Below are positions 38,099 to 48,300 of a DNA stretch of 64,000 nucleotides, in pieces. The notes below the pieces were generated by a model. The model made no database searches, was not told where the DNA came from, and worked only from the letters and a program-made list of their open reading frames with translations. A program made the translations under genes and the position numbers. Every line of letters begins with the position of its first letter. Position 1 is the first letter of the stretch. This stretch comes from Streptomyces sp. NBC_01197 (GTDB lineage: Bacteria > Actinomycetota > Actinomycetes > Streptomycetales > Streptomycetaceae): positions 6,712,001 to 6,776,000 of the forward strand of contig NZ_CP108569.1 of assembly GCF_036010505.1 (NCBI RefSeq), given 5' to 3'.

Positions 38099-38575
38099 GT
38101 GACGGAGGCGCAGCGGGAGACGTCGGGGGACGTCGTCATGAGCAGGATCGGCCAAGTGATCATGCTGCTGCACGGAGGCGACCGGGAGGAGGCCCGCAAC
38201 CGGTTCGCCGGGTTGTGGGACGAGATCGGCGAGTCCGGCGACGCTCTGCACCGCTGCACCCTCGCGCATTACATGGCGGACACCCAGGACGATCCCGAGG
38301 ACGAGCTGCTCTGGGATCTGCGGGCGCTGGCCGCGGCCGAGGGCCTGGACGACGAGCACGTCGGCCGCCCCGACGCCGCGGCAGCCGTCCGCGGCTTCTA
38401 CCCCTCCCTGCACCTCAACCTCGCGGCCGACTACCTGAAGCTGGAGCGCAGAGAGGCCGCGCGTGTGCATCTGGGGCGTGCGCGGTCCGCGACGGGCGAA
38501 CTGGCCGACGACGGTTACGGGGACGGCGTACGGGCGGCGATCGAGCGGTTGGAGTGGCGGCTGGGGGAGGGGTGA
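38099..38575 (+). CDS. Tetratricopeptide-like helical protein
   Basis: A 158-residue, largely alpha-helical acidic protein. Residues such as EARNRFAGLWDEIGESGDALHRCTLAHYMAD and FYPSLHLNLAADYLKLERREAARVHLGRA have the periodicity of tetratricopeptide repeats. It is conserved-looking but has no enzymatic motif; it may be an adaptor. GTG at 38099 has AGGAGG 5 bases upstream and is preferred over an upstream ATG at 38072. No operon partner is seen. Confidence 0.75.
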   Translation: MTEAQRETSGDVVMSRIGQVIMLLHGGDREEARNRFAGLWDEIGESGDALHRCTLAHYMADTQDDPEDELLWDLRALAAAEGLDDEHVGRPDAAAAVRGFYPSLHLNLAADYLKLERREAARVHLGRARSATGELADDGYGDGVRAAIERLEWRLGEG

Positions 38576-38633
38576 GGGGGAGGGGCCGAGGGGGTAGCGG
38601 TGAACGGTGCGGGCGGGTTGAGGGGGCCGTGCA

Positions 38634-39143
38634 TCACCGGCCGTACGTCTGGTGGCAGATCCGCGCCTGGGGGCTGTCCTGCGGCCAGCCTCCGTAGCCC
38701 TCGCCGAGCGCGCAGACATCCGCGTTGGTGCCGGACGGGTGGGCCGCGTGCTTCGGGAGCCGAGGCGGCGCCGACTGCGCGGGTTGGACGCGGCGTGGAT
38801 GCGCCGTACGGGGGTGTGAGGGCCGGACCGTGTGGCGGACCGGTGCCGGGCCGGTACCGGCACTGAGCCCCGGCCCGGCTTCGCCGCCCGGGCGGCGTGC
38901 GGGCGGGCGGCCCGGGGGTGGGACGGCGGTCCGGTGGCCGGGCCCCGTCCCGGGAGGTACGGTCTCCAGCGCTTCGACAGGCGGGCCCTGCACGATCTGC
39001 GGGCCGGTGTCCTGCGCGTGGTGGCCGGGCGTCCGGGACGGTCCGGGCGGGGGCGGGGGCGCCGGGGGGACGGCAACGCAGCCGGTGGCGGCCCAGACGG
39101 CTGCACCCAGCAGGGCCAGAGTGATGATCTTCGTTCGGTGCAC
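38634..39143 (-). CDS. Putative lipoprotein, proline-rich
   Basis: A 169-residue protein with a lipoprotein signal peptide: HRTKIITLALLGAAVWAATGC, where the last Cys (residue 22 by this start) would be lipidated. A long Pro/Gly/Arg-rich low-complexity segment (about 25-135) leads to a short C-terminal domain with two cysteines (ADVCALGEGYGGW...ICHQTYG). The function is unknown; it is probably anchored to the outer face of the membrane. The GTG start at 39143 is set by the signal peptide; no clear ribosome site is seen. Confidence 0.68.
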   Translation of the reverse strand: MHRTKIITLALLGAAVWAATGCVAVPPAPPPPPGPSRTPGHHAQDTGPQIVQGPPVEALETVPPGTGPGHRTAVPPPGRPPARRPGGEAGPGLSAGTGPAPVRHTVRPSHPRTAHPRRVQPAQSAPPRLPKHAAHPSGTNADVCALGEGYGGWPQDSPQARICHQTYGR

Positions 39144-39218
39144 CCGACCAACTCTGCTGCCCGCAGGGGCCGTTCCGGGTGCCGGAAGCCGACATTGCCC
39201 CCGCACGGGTGAGCGCGG

Positions 39219-39731
39219 CTAGGCGCCGGTGACGCCGTCGATACACTCCCGGAGCAGATCCGCGTGACCGTTGTGGCGGGCGTACTCCTCGATCATATGG
39301 GTGTAGATCCACCGCAGGCTGAACTGCTCGCCCTGCCGGCCGAGCCCCTTGGAGAGGTCGTCCAGCGAGTAGCGGGCCGCCACCTCGCGTGCGTAGGCGA
39401 TCTCCCGCTGCCAGGTGCTGTACGCCTCGTCCCAGGTGTCCGCATCGGTGAGGTGGAACTCCCCGTCCGGGTCCTCCTCGCTGAAGTAGAGCGGCGGGGT
39501 GTCCTCGCCCTCCATCATCTCGCGGAACCAGCCTCGTTCCACCTCGACCATATGCCGTACGAGCCCGAGCAGGGACAGCTCCGAAGGCGGCACCGCGGCC
39601 TCACGCAACTGCTTGTCGTCGAGCCCGGCGCACTTGTGAGCCAGGGTGGCGCGGTGGTAGTCCAGCCACCCTTCGAGCATGGTGCGTTCGTCGGCCCTGA
39701 GGGGTGGTTCCTGGCGTTCCTGTGTCGTCAT
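39219..39731 (-). CDS. DinB-family (DUF664) protein
   Basis: A 170-residue four-helix protein of the DinB/DUF664 type. Visible motifs are MLEGWLDYHRATLAHKCAGL, SLLGLVRHMVEVERGWFRE and a late WIYTHMIEEYARHNGHADLLRE; the His residues at the end of helix 2 and the EYARHNGHAD segment form the usual metal triad. Some actinobacterial members are mycothiol-dependent transferases, which is only suggested here. The ATG at 39731 lies face to face with the start of the broken FAD monooxygenase gene. Confidence 0.87.
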   Translation of the reverse strand: MTTQERQEPPLRADERTMLEGWLDYHRATLAHKCAGLDDKQLREAAVPPSELSLLGLVRHMVEVERGWFREMMEGEDTPPLYFSEEDPDGEFHLTDADTWDEAYSTWQREIAYAREVAARYSLDDLSKGLGRQGEQFSLRWIYTHMIEEYARHNGHADLLRECIDGVTGA

Positions 39732-41159
39732 GCGGAGCATCATCACCCGCGGGCCGGCGGCCCCGCTACGCGATATCCGTGCCCGCCCCTGGCGGGCTGT
39801 CAGGCCGGCATTCCGCGAAGCAGCTTCCCTGTCGGGGGCCGCCCCCCAGCCGGAGCCCGACCCGGCCTCCCGGCCGGGAACCGGCTCCCGGGCCGCCCGG
39901 CCCCGCGCCGTCGTGATCGGCGGCGGAATCGGCGGGCTGACGGCCGCCGCGGCTCTGTACGGGATCGGCTGGCAGGTGACCGTGCTGGAGCGCTCGGCCA
40001 CTGTCGCATCCGTCGGATCGGCCATCTCGCTCGCCCCCAATGCCCAGCGCGCTCTCGACGTCATCGGGCTCGGCGACGAGATCCGCGCGTTGGCCGCCTG
40101 GCAGGGGGACGGCGGACTGCGCACACCGGGCGGCCGCTGGCTCTCACGTACCAGCACCGAAGCGGCGCGGCGGGCGTTCGGCGGGTCCGTCGTCCTGCTG
40201 CCCCGCGCCACTCTCGTGGACCGTCTCGCAGCCCAGCTGCCCGCCGGGTGCATACGGGCCGCGAACTGGCCGACCCGGGCACCCCCGGCAGGCCGGCCGT
40301 AGTGCGTACGGTGGACGGGGACATCGAAGCGGAGCTCGTCGTCGGCGCCGACGGCATCAACTCCGCCGTGCGCCGGACGCTCTTCCCCGCCCACCCCGGC
40401 CCCGTCTACGCCGGGTTCACCACCTGGCGTGTCATCGTTCCCGCGCCCGCCCGGCCCTTCCCGCCGCACGAGACCTGGGGCCGCGGGCAGTTGTGGGGCA
40501 GCCAGCCGATGCGGGACGGCCGCGTTTACGGTTACGCCGCCGCGGCGGCGCCCGAAGGCGGTCATGCTCCGGACGACGAGCAGGCCGAACTGCGGCGCCG
40601 TTACGGCGAATGGCACGACCCCGTCCCCGGCCTCATCGAGGCGGCCGAACCGGACCTGGTCCTGCGCCACGACGTCCGGCACCTGGCCGAGCCGCTGCCC
40701 GCCCACCACCGCGGGCGGACCGTACTGGTCGGCGACGCGGCGCACGCCATGACCCCGAGCCTCGGACAAGGCGGTAACCAGGCCATCGAGGACGCCGTCG
40801 TCCTCGCCCACCACGCCACCCCGTCGGCCGAGCTCACGGCCGCCCTCGCCGCGTACACGGCGGAGCGGCTCCCGCGGACGGCGGCGATCGCCCGCCAGGC
40901 CGCCAGGACAGGCCGGCTGACCCTGCTGCGCAGCGCACCGGCGGTAGCCGCGCGCACCGCGCTCATCAGTACGTTCTCCCTGCTGGGGCCCAATCTGGTG
41001 ATGCGATCCTTCGCGGACATCGCGGGCTGGCAGCCGCCGCAGCGCACGTATGCTGCCCAGGCACACGGCACCGGAAACGGCACCGGAACACGACAGGCCG
41101 GTCAGCAGCCGGCCGACAGAGCGACACGTGCACAGAGCGACACATCGACAGACGGATAG
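39730..41159 (+). pseudogene. FAD-dependent monooxygenase, frameshifted
   Basis: The first frame gives the FAD-binding start VVIGGGIGGLTAAAALYGIGWQVTVLE and continues to LAAQLPAGCI, then stops at about 40302. The second frame takes over near 40245 with TGRELADPG, DGINSAVRR and the FAD ribityl motif VLVGDAAHAMTPSLGQGGNQAIEDA, and runs to 41159. Both halves belong to one aromatic-hydroxylase-type (class A) monooxygenase, so 1-2 bases were gained or lost around 40245-40265. A sequencing error could give the same picture. The N-terminal start is uncertain; the ATG at 39730 is the outer limit. Confidence 0.75.
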
Positions 41160-41175
41160 ATCGACAGACGGATAG
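41116..41175. repeat. Short tandem repeats with a 16-bp period
   Basis: ATCGACAGACGGATAG occurs twice head to tail at 41144-41159 and 41160-41175, and ACAGAGCGACAC occurs at 41116-41127 and 41132-41143, also 16 bp apart. The repeats encode the tail of the broken monooxygenase and touch the ribosome site of the next gene, so copy-number change would alter both. Confidence 0.8.
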
Positions 41176-41185
41176 GGAGGCCCCT

Positions 41186-42091
41186 GTGAAGGTCGGCTGC
41201 ATCGGGCTCGGGGACATCGCGCAGAAGGCATATCTGCCGGTACTGACGGCCCTGCCCGGGATCGAACTGCATCTCCAGACCCGGACCCCGGCGACCCTCA
41301 CCCGTACCGCCGAGACCTTCCGCATCCCGGCGGACCGGTGCCACACCGATCTGGACTCCCTGCTCGCGCAGAACCTTGATGCCGCGTTCGTCCACGCACC
41401 GACCGGTGTGCACCCCCAGATCGTGAGCCGGCTGCTCAGGGAGGGGGTGGCGACGTACGTCGACAAGCCGCTCTCGTACGAACTCGCCGAGTCCGAGCGG
41501 CTGGTGGCCCTCGCAGAGGACCGCGGTGTGAGCCTCGCCGTCGGCTTCAACCGGCGGCTGGCACCGGGCTACGCCCAGTGCGCCGACCACCCGCGCGACC
41601 TGATCCTGATGCAGAAGAACCGGACGGACCTCGCGGAGGACCCGCGCACCCTGGTGCTCGACGACTTCATCCACGTCGTCGACACCCTCCGCTTCCTGGC
41701 GCCGGGCCCGGTCGAGCACGTCGATGTGCGGGCCCGGATCCGTGCCGGGCTGATGCACCACGTGGTGCTCCACCTGTCCGGTGACGGTTTCTCCGCGATC
41801 GGCTCGATGAACCGGGTGAGCGGCTCCACCGAGGAGATCCTCGAAGTCTCGGGCCACGGCACCAAGCGACAGGTCGTCAATCTCGCGGAGACCATCGACC
41901 ACAAGGGGCAGCCGACGGTCCGCCGCCGCGGCGACTGGGTGCCGGTGGCACGCCAGCGCGGCATCGAGCAGTGCGTGCTGGGCTTCCTCGAAGCGGTGAC
42001 GGCGGGCAAACTGCTCAGCGCCAGGGACGCCCTGCTGACCCATGAGCTCTGCGAGCGGGTGGTCCTGCGGGCTCAGGCGCAGGCCGTCTGA
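41186..42091 (+). CDS. Gfo/Idh/MocA family oxidoreductase
   Basis: A 301-residue NAD(P)-dependent oxidoreductase. It has an N-terminal Rossmann fold starting KVGCIGLGDIAQKAYLP, the family's (E/D)KP motif as YVDKPLSYE, and a C-terminal alpha/beta domain with LDDFIHVVDTLRF. Members oxidise or reduce sugars, inositols or heme-like substrates; the substrate here is unknown. GTG at 41186 has GGAGG 5-6 bases upstream. Its last 77 bp overlap the 3' end of the convergent lnt gene. Confidence 0.9.
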   Translation: MKVGCIGLGDIAQKAYLPVLTALPGIELHLQTRTPATLTRTAETFRIPADRCHTDLDSLLAQNLDAAFVHAPTGVHPQIVSRLLREGVATYVDKPLSYELAESERLVALAEDRGVSLAVGFNRRLAPGYAQCADHPRDLILMQKNRTDLAEDPRTLVLDDFIHVVDTLRFLAPGPVEHVDVRARIRAGLMHHVVLHLSGDGFSAIGSMNRVSGSTEEILEVSGHGTKRQVVNLAETIDHKGQPTVRRRGDWVPVARQRGIEQCVLGFLEAVTAGKLLSARDALLTHELCERVVLRAQAQAV

Positions 42092-43586
42092 CCGAGCGCA
42101 GCCCTTCGACGGCGCACAGCACGGCGAGTACGGCCAGGGCGCCGTGGACAGGCCAGTCGCCGAACCTGACGTAGAGCGTCGTGCCGTGGGCCAGCGGGAT
42201 GTCGTACACCTGCGAAGTGCTGCGGCCGGTTCCCAGCAGGGGGCCGGCCCGGTCGCCGCCGGGGCCGTACACCGCGCTCACTCCGGTGAGCGTGGCGTGC
42301 ACCATCGGGCGGCCGCTCTCGGCCGCCCGCAGCGCGGCCAGCGACGCGTGCTGCTCGGGCGCCCAGCTGTGCTGGAACGATGAGGTCGACGACTGGGCCA
42401 CCAGGAGTTGCGAGCCGTCCCTCGTCAGCTGCCTGCTCATGTCGGGGAAGGCTGTCTCGAAGCAGATCAGCGGCCCCACCCGCAGTCCGCTGGGCAGCTT
42501 CATGACGACCTGGTGCGTGCCGTGTCTGCGGTCCTCGCCCGCGGCCCGCCCTACCGATGTCGCCCAGCCGAGCAGCGAACGCGCCGGGATGTACTCGCCG
42601 AACGGAACCAGCCGCATCTTGTCGTAGCGGTCGCCGGTCAGCCCGGTGGGACCGACGAGTACGGAACTCTTGTAGATGCCCGGTGCGTCGGACCGCCTGG
42701 CATCCACATTGACCAGGATGTCCGCGCCGGTTTCCCGGGACAGCCGGGCGATACGCGCCGTCAGATCCGGGCGGGCCGCCAGATCCTGGCCGACGCTGCT
42801 CTCACCCCACACCACCAGGCCGACATGGCGGCCCGCCAGTTGCCGGGTCAGCGCCTCACTGCGGGCGAAGCGGGCGTTGACGCCCGGTACGACTCCCGGC
42901 TGGACGACCGCGATCCGCGTGCCGCCCGACGTCTCGGGGCGCGGCACCCACATCCAGACGGCCCCGGTGAGGACGGCGCAGGCCAGCACCCCGGCCGCTG
43001 CCGTCGTACGGGCCGACTCGACCACCAGCAGCGCCACGACTCCGGTGTTGACCGCCACCACGAGGAGGCTCACCAGCCAGACCCCGCCCACCGAGGCGAG
43101 CCGCAGCGCCGGTGCGACCTGCCACTGGCTGGAGCCCAGCAGCCCCCAGGGGCCGCCGAGCCCCTGCCAGGACCTCACCAGCTCGACCATCAGCCACCCG
43201 GAGGGCAGCACGAGCAGAGCGGCCGCCACCCGCGCGGCGCTCGCCGCTCCGCCCAGCATCCAGCGGACCAGCCACCCCCACGGCGCCCAGAGCAGCCCGA
43301 GCAGCGCGGCCAGCACCACGATGAAGACATTCAGGCTCGGAATCAGCCAGTGGTGCACAGTGATCATGAACCCGGTACCGCCGAGCCAGCCGTCCAGGGC
43401 GGCCCGCCGCCCCGTGGGCGCCGCACGTACCAGCAGCATCCAGGGCACCAGGGCCACATAGGCGAACCACCAGAGGGACGGCGCCGGGAAGGCGAACATC
43501 GGCAGCCCGCCGGCCAGCAGCGCCGCGGCGCCGCGCCACCAGGGCGAGCGGCCGGCCCTGCGCAGTCGCTCCAGCGGAATCCGCAT
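42015..43586 (-). CDS. lnt: Apolipoprotein N-acyltransferase
   Basis: A 523-residue membrane enzyme that N-acylates the lipid-modified Cys of lipoproteins. The first 200 residues hold about six membrane helices. The nitrilase-type domain follows with the catalytic triad: Glu in LVVWGESSVG, Lys in YDKMRLVPFGEY and Cys in GPLICFETAFPD. ATG at 43586 has GAGGAGG 7 bases upstream. Many actinomycetes carry two lnt genes; which type this is cannot be told. It overlaps the Gfo/Idh gene tail to tail. Confidence 0.93.
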   Translation of the reverse strand: MRIPLERLRRAGRSPWWRGAAALLAGGLPMFAFPAPSLWWFAYVALVPWMLLVRAAPTGRRAALDGWLGGTGFMITVHHWLIPSLNVFIVVLAALLGLLWAPWGWLVRWMLGGAASAARVAAALLVLPSGWLMVELVRSWQGLGGPWGLLGSSQWQVAPALRLASVGGVWLVSLLVVAVNTGVVALLVVESARTTAAAGVLACAVLTGAVWMWVPRPETSGGTRIAVVQPGVVPGVNARFARSEALTRQLAGRHVGLVVWGESSVGQDLAARPDLTARIARLSRETGADILVNVDARRSDAPGIYKSSVLVGPTGLTGDRYDKMRLVPFGEYIPARSLLGWATSVGRAAGEDRRHGTHQVVMKLPSGLRVGPLICFETAFPDMSRQLTRDGSQLLVAQSSTSSFQHSWAPEQHASLAALRAAESGRPMVHATLTGVSAVYGPGGDRAGPLLGTGRSTSQVYDIPLAHGTTLYVRFGDWPVHGALAVLAVLCAVEGLRSVRRPAPEPAGPPARRAHGSAGRPWR

Positions 43587-43710
43587 CCGGCGCCTCCTCG
43601 CTCCCGCCCGGTGAGCAGCCTCGTGCGGACAGTCTCCGCCGAGTTGTCGCTTCCCACAGTGTGGGGGAGCGAGACGGCTGCCGACAGTGCGCCCGCACAC
43701 GCCCGGCGTG

Positions 43711-44232
43711 TCAGATCCCGCCCGGCGCGCGCCGCCACTTCTCCTGTACGACGACGCCGAGCAGCCGCCAGCCGCTCTCCGTACGCACCAGGCTGAAGGC
43801 GTAGCGGCCGCCCGAGACGAAGTCCGGCGCGGCCGGTGCCGCGGCGCCTCCGGAAGCAGCATCGGTACCCGCACCGTCGGCACCCGCACCGTCGGGCGAC
43901 CGGGACTTCAGCCGCATCGGATTGAGGTAGTCGGCCTGCAGCTCCGCCCGGTCTCCCGGGTAGCCGCCGAGATCCTGGAGCCGCAGCCGCCGGTTGACGA
44001 TGAGGTGCTGGCGTACCGGAAAGAGCCGCATCATGTCCGCGAGCCAGTCGGCGACCTCCGACGCGGGCCCCTCCACCCCGCCGGCCGCGCGGTAGTCGGC
44101 CCGGCCGTCCGGTGCGAACAGGGCCCGGTAGTCGGCCCATTGGCCGTCGTCCACGGCCACCGCGTATCCGGTGATCAGATCGTCGATGTCCAGCCGGTCC
44201 ATCACGGTAGCGAGTTCCACGCGCTGAGTCAT
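43711..44232 (-). CDS. SnoaL-like/NTF2-fold protein
   Basis: A 173-residue protein with the cone-shaped NTF2-like pattern: DRLDIDDLITGYAVAVDDGQWADYRALFAPDG at the N-terminus, RQHLIVNRRLRL in the middle, and a C-terminal strand GRYAFSLVRTESGWRLLGVVVQEKW. An Ala/Gly/Asp-rich insert lies at about 112-137. SnoaL-like proteins are cyclases, isomerases or dehydratases of small molecules, or ligand-binding domains; nothing identifies the ligand. It is divergent from the enoyl-CoA hydratase gene. Confidence 0.82.
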   Translation of the reverse strand: MTQRVELATVMDRLDIDDLITGYAVAVDDGQWADYRALFAPDGRADYRAAGGVEGPASEVADWLADMMRLFPVRQHLIVNRRLRLQDLGGYPGDRAELQADYLNPMRLKSRSPDGAGADGAGTDAASGGAAAPAAPDFVSGGRYAFSLVRTESGWRLLGVVVQEKWRRAPGGI

Positions 44233-44370
44233 CGGATCAGTCTCCGGCACCCGGTGTCCCGGGCCAAGGGGTCTGCAGGACCGCCTCGGCCCCCCGTACG
44301 GGACCGTGACCGGCAGCCCACTTGAACAGCGGCTCGACATCCCACGCCGGCCCCGGGGAGAGTGACGCGG

Positions 44371-45153
44371 ATGACTGTACGCATCGAACGCAACGGCCCC
44401 GTCACCACTGTCGTGCTCGCACGGCCCGAGGCGCGCAACGCCGTCGACGGCCCCACCGCTCTCGCGCTGGCCGACGCCTTCCGCACCTTCGACGCCGACC
44501 CGGACGCGGCGGTGGCCGTGCTCTGGGGCGAAGGTGGCACCTTCTGCGCGGGGGCCGACCTGAAGGCTGTCGGCACCCCGCGCGGCAACACCGTCACCGC
44601 CACCGTCGGCGAAGGGGACGGCCCGATGGGGCCGACCCGGATGCGGCTCGGGAAGCCGGTGATCGCCGCCGTCTCCGGACACGCGGTGGCCGGCGGGCTG
44701 GAACTCGCGCTCTGGTGCGATCTGCGGGTGGCCGACGAGGACGCCGTGTTCGGGGTGTTCTGCCGGCGCTGGGGCGTACCGCTGATCGACGGCGGGACCG
44801 TACGGCTGCCCCGGCTCATCGGTGAGAGCCGGGCGATGGACCTGGTGCTGACCGGGCGCCCGGTCGGCGCGGCCGAGGCGCACACGATCGGTCTGGCCAA
44901 CCGGGTGGTCCCCGCCGGTACCGCACGGGCGGCTGCCGAGGAACTCGCCGCATCCATCGCCGCGTTCCCGCAGACCTGTCTGCGCGAGGACCGGCTCGCG
45001 CTGCTGGAGCAGGGCGGTCTGTCCGAGGACGACGCGCTGGCGGGTGAACTGAGGCACGGGCGGATCTCGCTCACGCGGATGCAGCGCGGAGTGGACGAGT
45101 TCGCCGCCGGTGCGGGAAGGCACGGATCGTTCGGTCCAACGCCCGGCCTGTGA
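44371..45153 (+). CDS. Enoyl-CoA hydratase/isomerase family protein
   Basis: A 260-residue crotonase-fold protein. The oxyanion-hole segments are GGTFCAGADLKAV and VSGHAVAGGLELAL. In the position of the second catalytic Glu there is GVPLIDGG, so the second catalytic acid would be Asp rather than Glu, which may mean a non-hydratase activity. ATG at 44371 lies about 10 bases after GGGGAG; a GTG at 44362 overlaps that site and is less likely. It is monocistronic. Confidence 0.88.
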   Translation: MTVRIERNGPVTTVVLARPEARNAVDGPTALALADAFRTFDADPDAAVAVLWGEGGTFCAGADLKAVGTPRGNTVTATVGEGDGPMGPTRMRLGKPVIAAVSGHAVAGGLELALWCDLRVADEDAVFGVFCRRWGVPLIDGGTVRLPRLIGESRAMDLVLTGRPVGAAEAHTIGLANRVVPAGTARAAAEELAASIAAFPQTCLREDRLALLEQGGLSEDDALAGELRHGRISLTRMQRGVDEFAAGAGRHGSFGPTPGL

Positions 45154-45166
45154 ACCGGCGTTGAGG

Positions 45167-45248
45167 TGCCCGCACATCACCGGGACGACCGCCGCCTGAC
45201 GTGCCCGCACACGACCGGCCGTCCGTTGACCTGCCCGCACGTCACCCG
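45167..45248 (+). repeat. Three direct repeats TGCCCGCACRYSACCSG before the S8 protease
   Basis: Copies start at 45167, 45202 and 45232, each 17 bp (TGCCCGCACATCACCGG, TGCCCGCACACGACCGG, TGCCCGCACGTCACCCG), 35 and 30 bp apart. They fill the gap between the enoyl-CoA hydratase and the protease gene and lie 130-215 bp before its start, fitting an activator or repressor binding array. The protein that binds is unknown. Confidence 0.7.
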
Positions 45249-45379
45249 CTGGCAGTTTGCCGCCATGGCGCCTATCCGCCAGCCCATTCGCCCCACGGCC
45301 GCCGCGAGCACCCCGAGACTCTTCGCAGTGCCCGGGACCACCACCCCCGTCAGCCCGGGCCCCCGGAGAGAGGGGCACC

Positions 45380-48300
45380 ATGACCAGAGCACCCGCGTGG
45401 CGAAGAGCCAGATGGCTCTCCGCCGGACTCGCGCTCGCACTGCTCCCGGCAGGCCAGGCGCTCGCGGCGACAGGAGCGGCCCAGGCCCCCGCGCCGTCCC
45501 GTACCGCGCCGCCGTCCGCCACCGCCCACGCGACGCACACCGTCACACTGATCACCGGTGACCGGGTGACCGTCACCGACCTCGGCGGCGGACACAGCAC
45601 GGTCTCCGTCGAGCGCCCGAAGGGCGCGACCGGAGCCGTCCGCAGTCAGACGTCCAACGGCCGGGTCACCGTGCTGCCCGACGAGGCTCTGCCCTATCTC
45701 CGCTCGGGCGTCCTCGACAAGCGGCTCTTCGACGTCACCGGCCTCATCGAGCAGGGGCTCGGTACGGGCAAGACCGACGGGCTGCCGCTGATCGTCACGT
45801 ACGGCAAGGGCGCCCGCAGCGCCGCACCGAGCGGCGCCACGACCGTCCGGTCCCTGCCGAGCGTCGGCGGCGCCGCCGTGCGGGCCGCCTCGTCCGGCAC
45901 CTTCTGGAAGTCGCTCACCGACTCCCGTACCCGGCAGGCCGGTTCGTTCGCCGACGGGGTCAGGAAGGTCTGGCTCGACGGCCAGGTCAAGGCCGACATG
46001 GCCGAGAGCAACGCGCAGATAGGCACCCCAGCCGCCTGGCAGGCCGGACTCACCGGCAAGGGCGTCAAGGTCGCTGTTCTGGACACCGGCGTGGACGCCG
46101 ACCACCCCGACCTCAAGGGCCGGATCAGCGCGTCCAAGTCGTTCATCGCCGGCGAGGACACCACCGACCGCAACGGCCACGGCACCCACACCACGTCGAC
46201 CGTGGGCGGCAGCGGGGCCGCGTCCGACGGCAAGGAGAAGGGCGTCGCCCCGGACGCCGACCTGGCCGTCGGGAAGGTGCTGTCCGACGAGGGCTCCGGC
46301 ACCGACTCCCAGATCATCGCGGGTATGGAGTGGGCCGCCAAGGACATCCACGCCAAGATCATCAGCATGAGCCTGGGCTCCCAGGAGGCCAGCGACGGCA
46401 CCGACCCCATGGCGGCGGCGGTCAACGCCCTCTCCAAGGACACCGGCGCCCTGTTCGTGATTGCCGCCGGAAACACCGGCACCCCCACCTCCATAGGCTC
46501 GCCCGGCGCTGCCGACTCGGCGCTCACCATCGGCGCGGTGGACTCCGCCGACCAGCCCGCGTACTTCACCAGCCAGGGCCCGCGACTCGGCGACAACGCA
46601 CTCAAGCCCGACCTGTCCGCGCCCGGCGTCGACATCCTCGCCGCCCGCTCGCAGTACGCCGAGGGCACCGGGGCGTACCAGACCATGAGCGGTACGTCGA
46701 TGGCCACCCCGCACGTCGCGGGCGTCGCGGCGCTGCTCGCCCAGAAGCACCCCGACTGGACCGGGCAGCAGCTCAAGGACGCGCTGATGTCGACGTCCAA
46801 GACGCTGCCCGACCCGGTGTACACGCTGGGCGCGGGCCGGGTCGACGTCCCCGCGGCCACCACCGCGAGCATCACCGCCACCGGCAGCGCCGACCTCGGC
46901 TTCTACTCCTGGCCGTACGAGGACGACAAGCCGGTCACCCGCACGGTGACCTACGCCAACTCCTCCGACGCACCGGTGACTCTGGCGCTCGCCGCCGACG
47001 GAGCCGCCGACGGCGTCGTCAAGCTCGCCGACACGAGCCTGACCGTGCCCGCGCACTCCACCGCGCAGACCACCGTCACCGGCGACGGCGCCAAGGCGCC
47101 CGTCGGCAACACCTCGGGGCAGATCACCGCGAGCGCCGGCGGCAAGGTCGTCGCGCACACCGCTTTCGGCCTGGTCAAGGAGGAGGAGCGGTACACCCTC
47201 ACCGTCCATGTGAAGGACCGGGACGGCGCGCCGGCCGCCGCCGGTCTCGTCGTGCAGGAACTTGCCAGGGGGACCGACCCGTACAACGCGGCCGTCGGCG
47301 AGTCCGGCACCCTCACCCTGCGGCTGAAGCCCGGCACCTACTCGGTGGCGTCCTTCCTCGACGTACGCGGAGCCAAGGGCAAGGACTCGCTCGGCCTCGG
47401 CTTCCTCACCGACCCGCAGATCGTCGTCGACCGTAACCGTGAAATCACCCTGGACGGGCGCCAGTTGCACCAGATCACGGCGCAGGTGTCGCGGCGCACC
47501 GAGACCCGGCAGCTGCTGATGGAGTTCGACCGCAAGGCGAACGGCGCCGACTTCGGCGGAGCGGTACAGGTGCCCCTCGCCTACGACAGCATCTTCGCCG
47601 CGCCCACCAAGAAGGTCACCGACGGGACCTTCGAGTACCGCACCGTCTGGCGTCTCGGCAAGCCCCTGCTCGAAGCGGTCGCCGGCGGCAAGCGGATCAG
47701 CGACACCGTCGTACAGGCCGGCTCCAGCCTCCTCGACGGCCGCCACCGGGTCGGCATCGCCGACCTCGGGACCGGCACAGCGGCCGAGTACCAGGGCAAG
47801 AACGTCCGCGGCAAGGCCGTCCTGGTCCGCGCCACGGCCGGCGTCACCCCGCAGCAGCTCACCGCCGCCGCACAGCAGGCCGGAGTCGTCTCGCTCTTCG
47901 TCACCGACGACGCGCCGGGGCGGCTCAGCGCCTGGTTCGGCGCGGACGACGGCTCGGACACGCCTCTCCAGGTGGCGTCCGTGAACGCGGCCGACGGCGC
48001 CCTGCTGGCAGCCACCGCGCGCCGCCAGGGCACGGTGGAGCTCACCGGCACCCGCTACACGCCGTACGTCTACGACCTCTCCGACGGCCACCCCGGGGCG
48101 GTCCCGAAGGACCTGTCGTACAAGCCGGGCAAGAAGGATCTCGCCACTCTGGACACCAAGTTCCACGCCCCCAAGCCTGTCGACGGCGGCGAGTTCCGCT
48201 ACTCGATCACCGGTACCTTCCCGATCGGCTACGGATTCGCGGAGCGTACGCACTACCCGGCCGAGCGGACCGACTACGTCAGCACGGGCACGGGCCAGCT

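Noticed and set aside
41116..41175. 16-bp period repeats as regulatory iterons for the Gfo/Idh/MocA gene
   Set aside because: They lie within the tail of the frameshifted monooxygenase and look like simple slippage of CGACAGA-type units; no palindrome or spacing points to a binding site.
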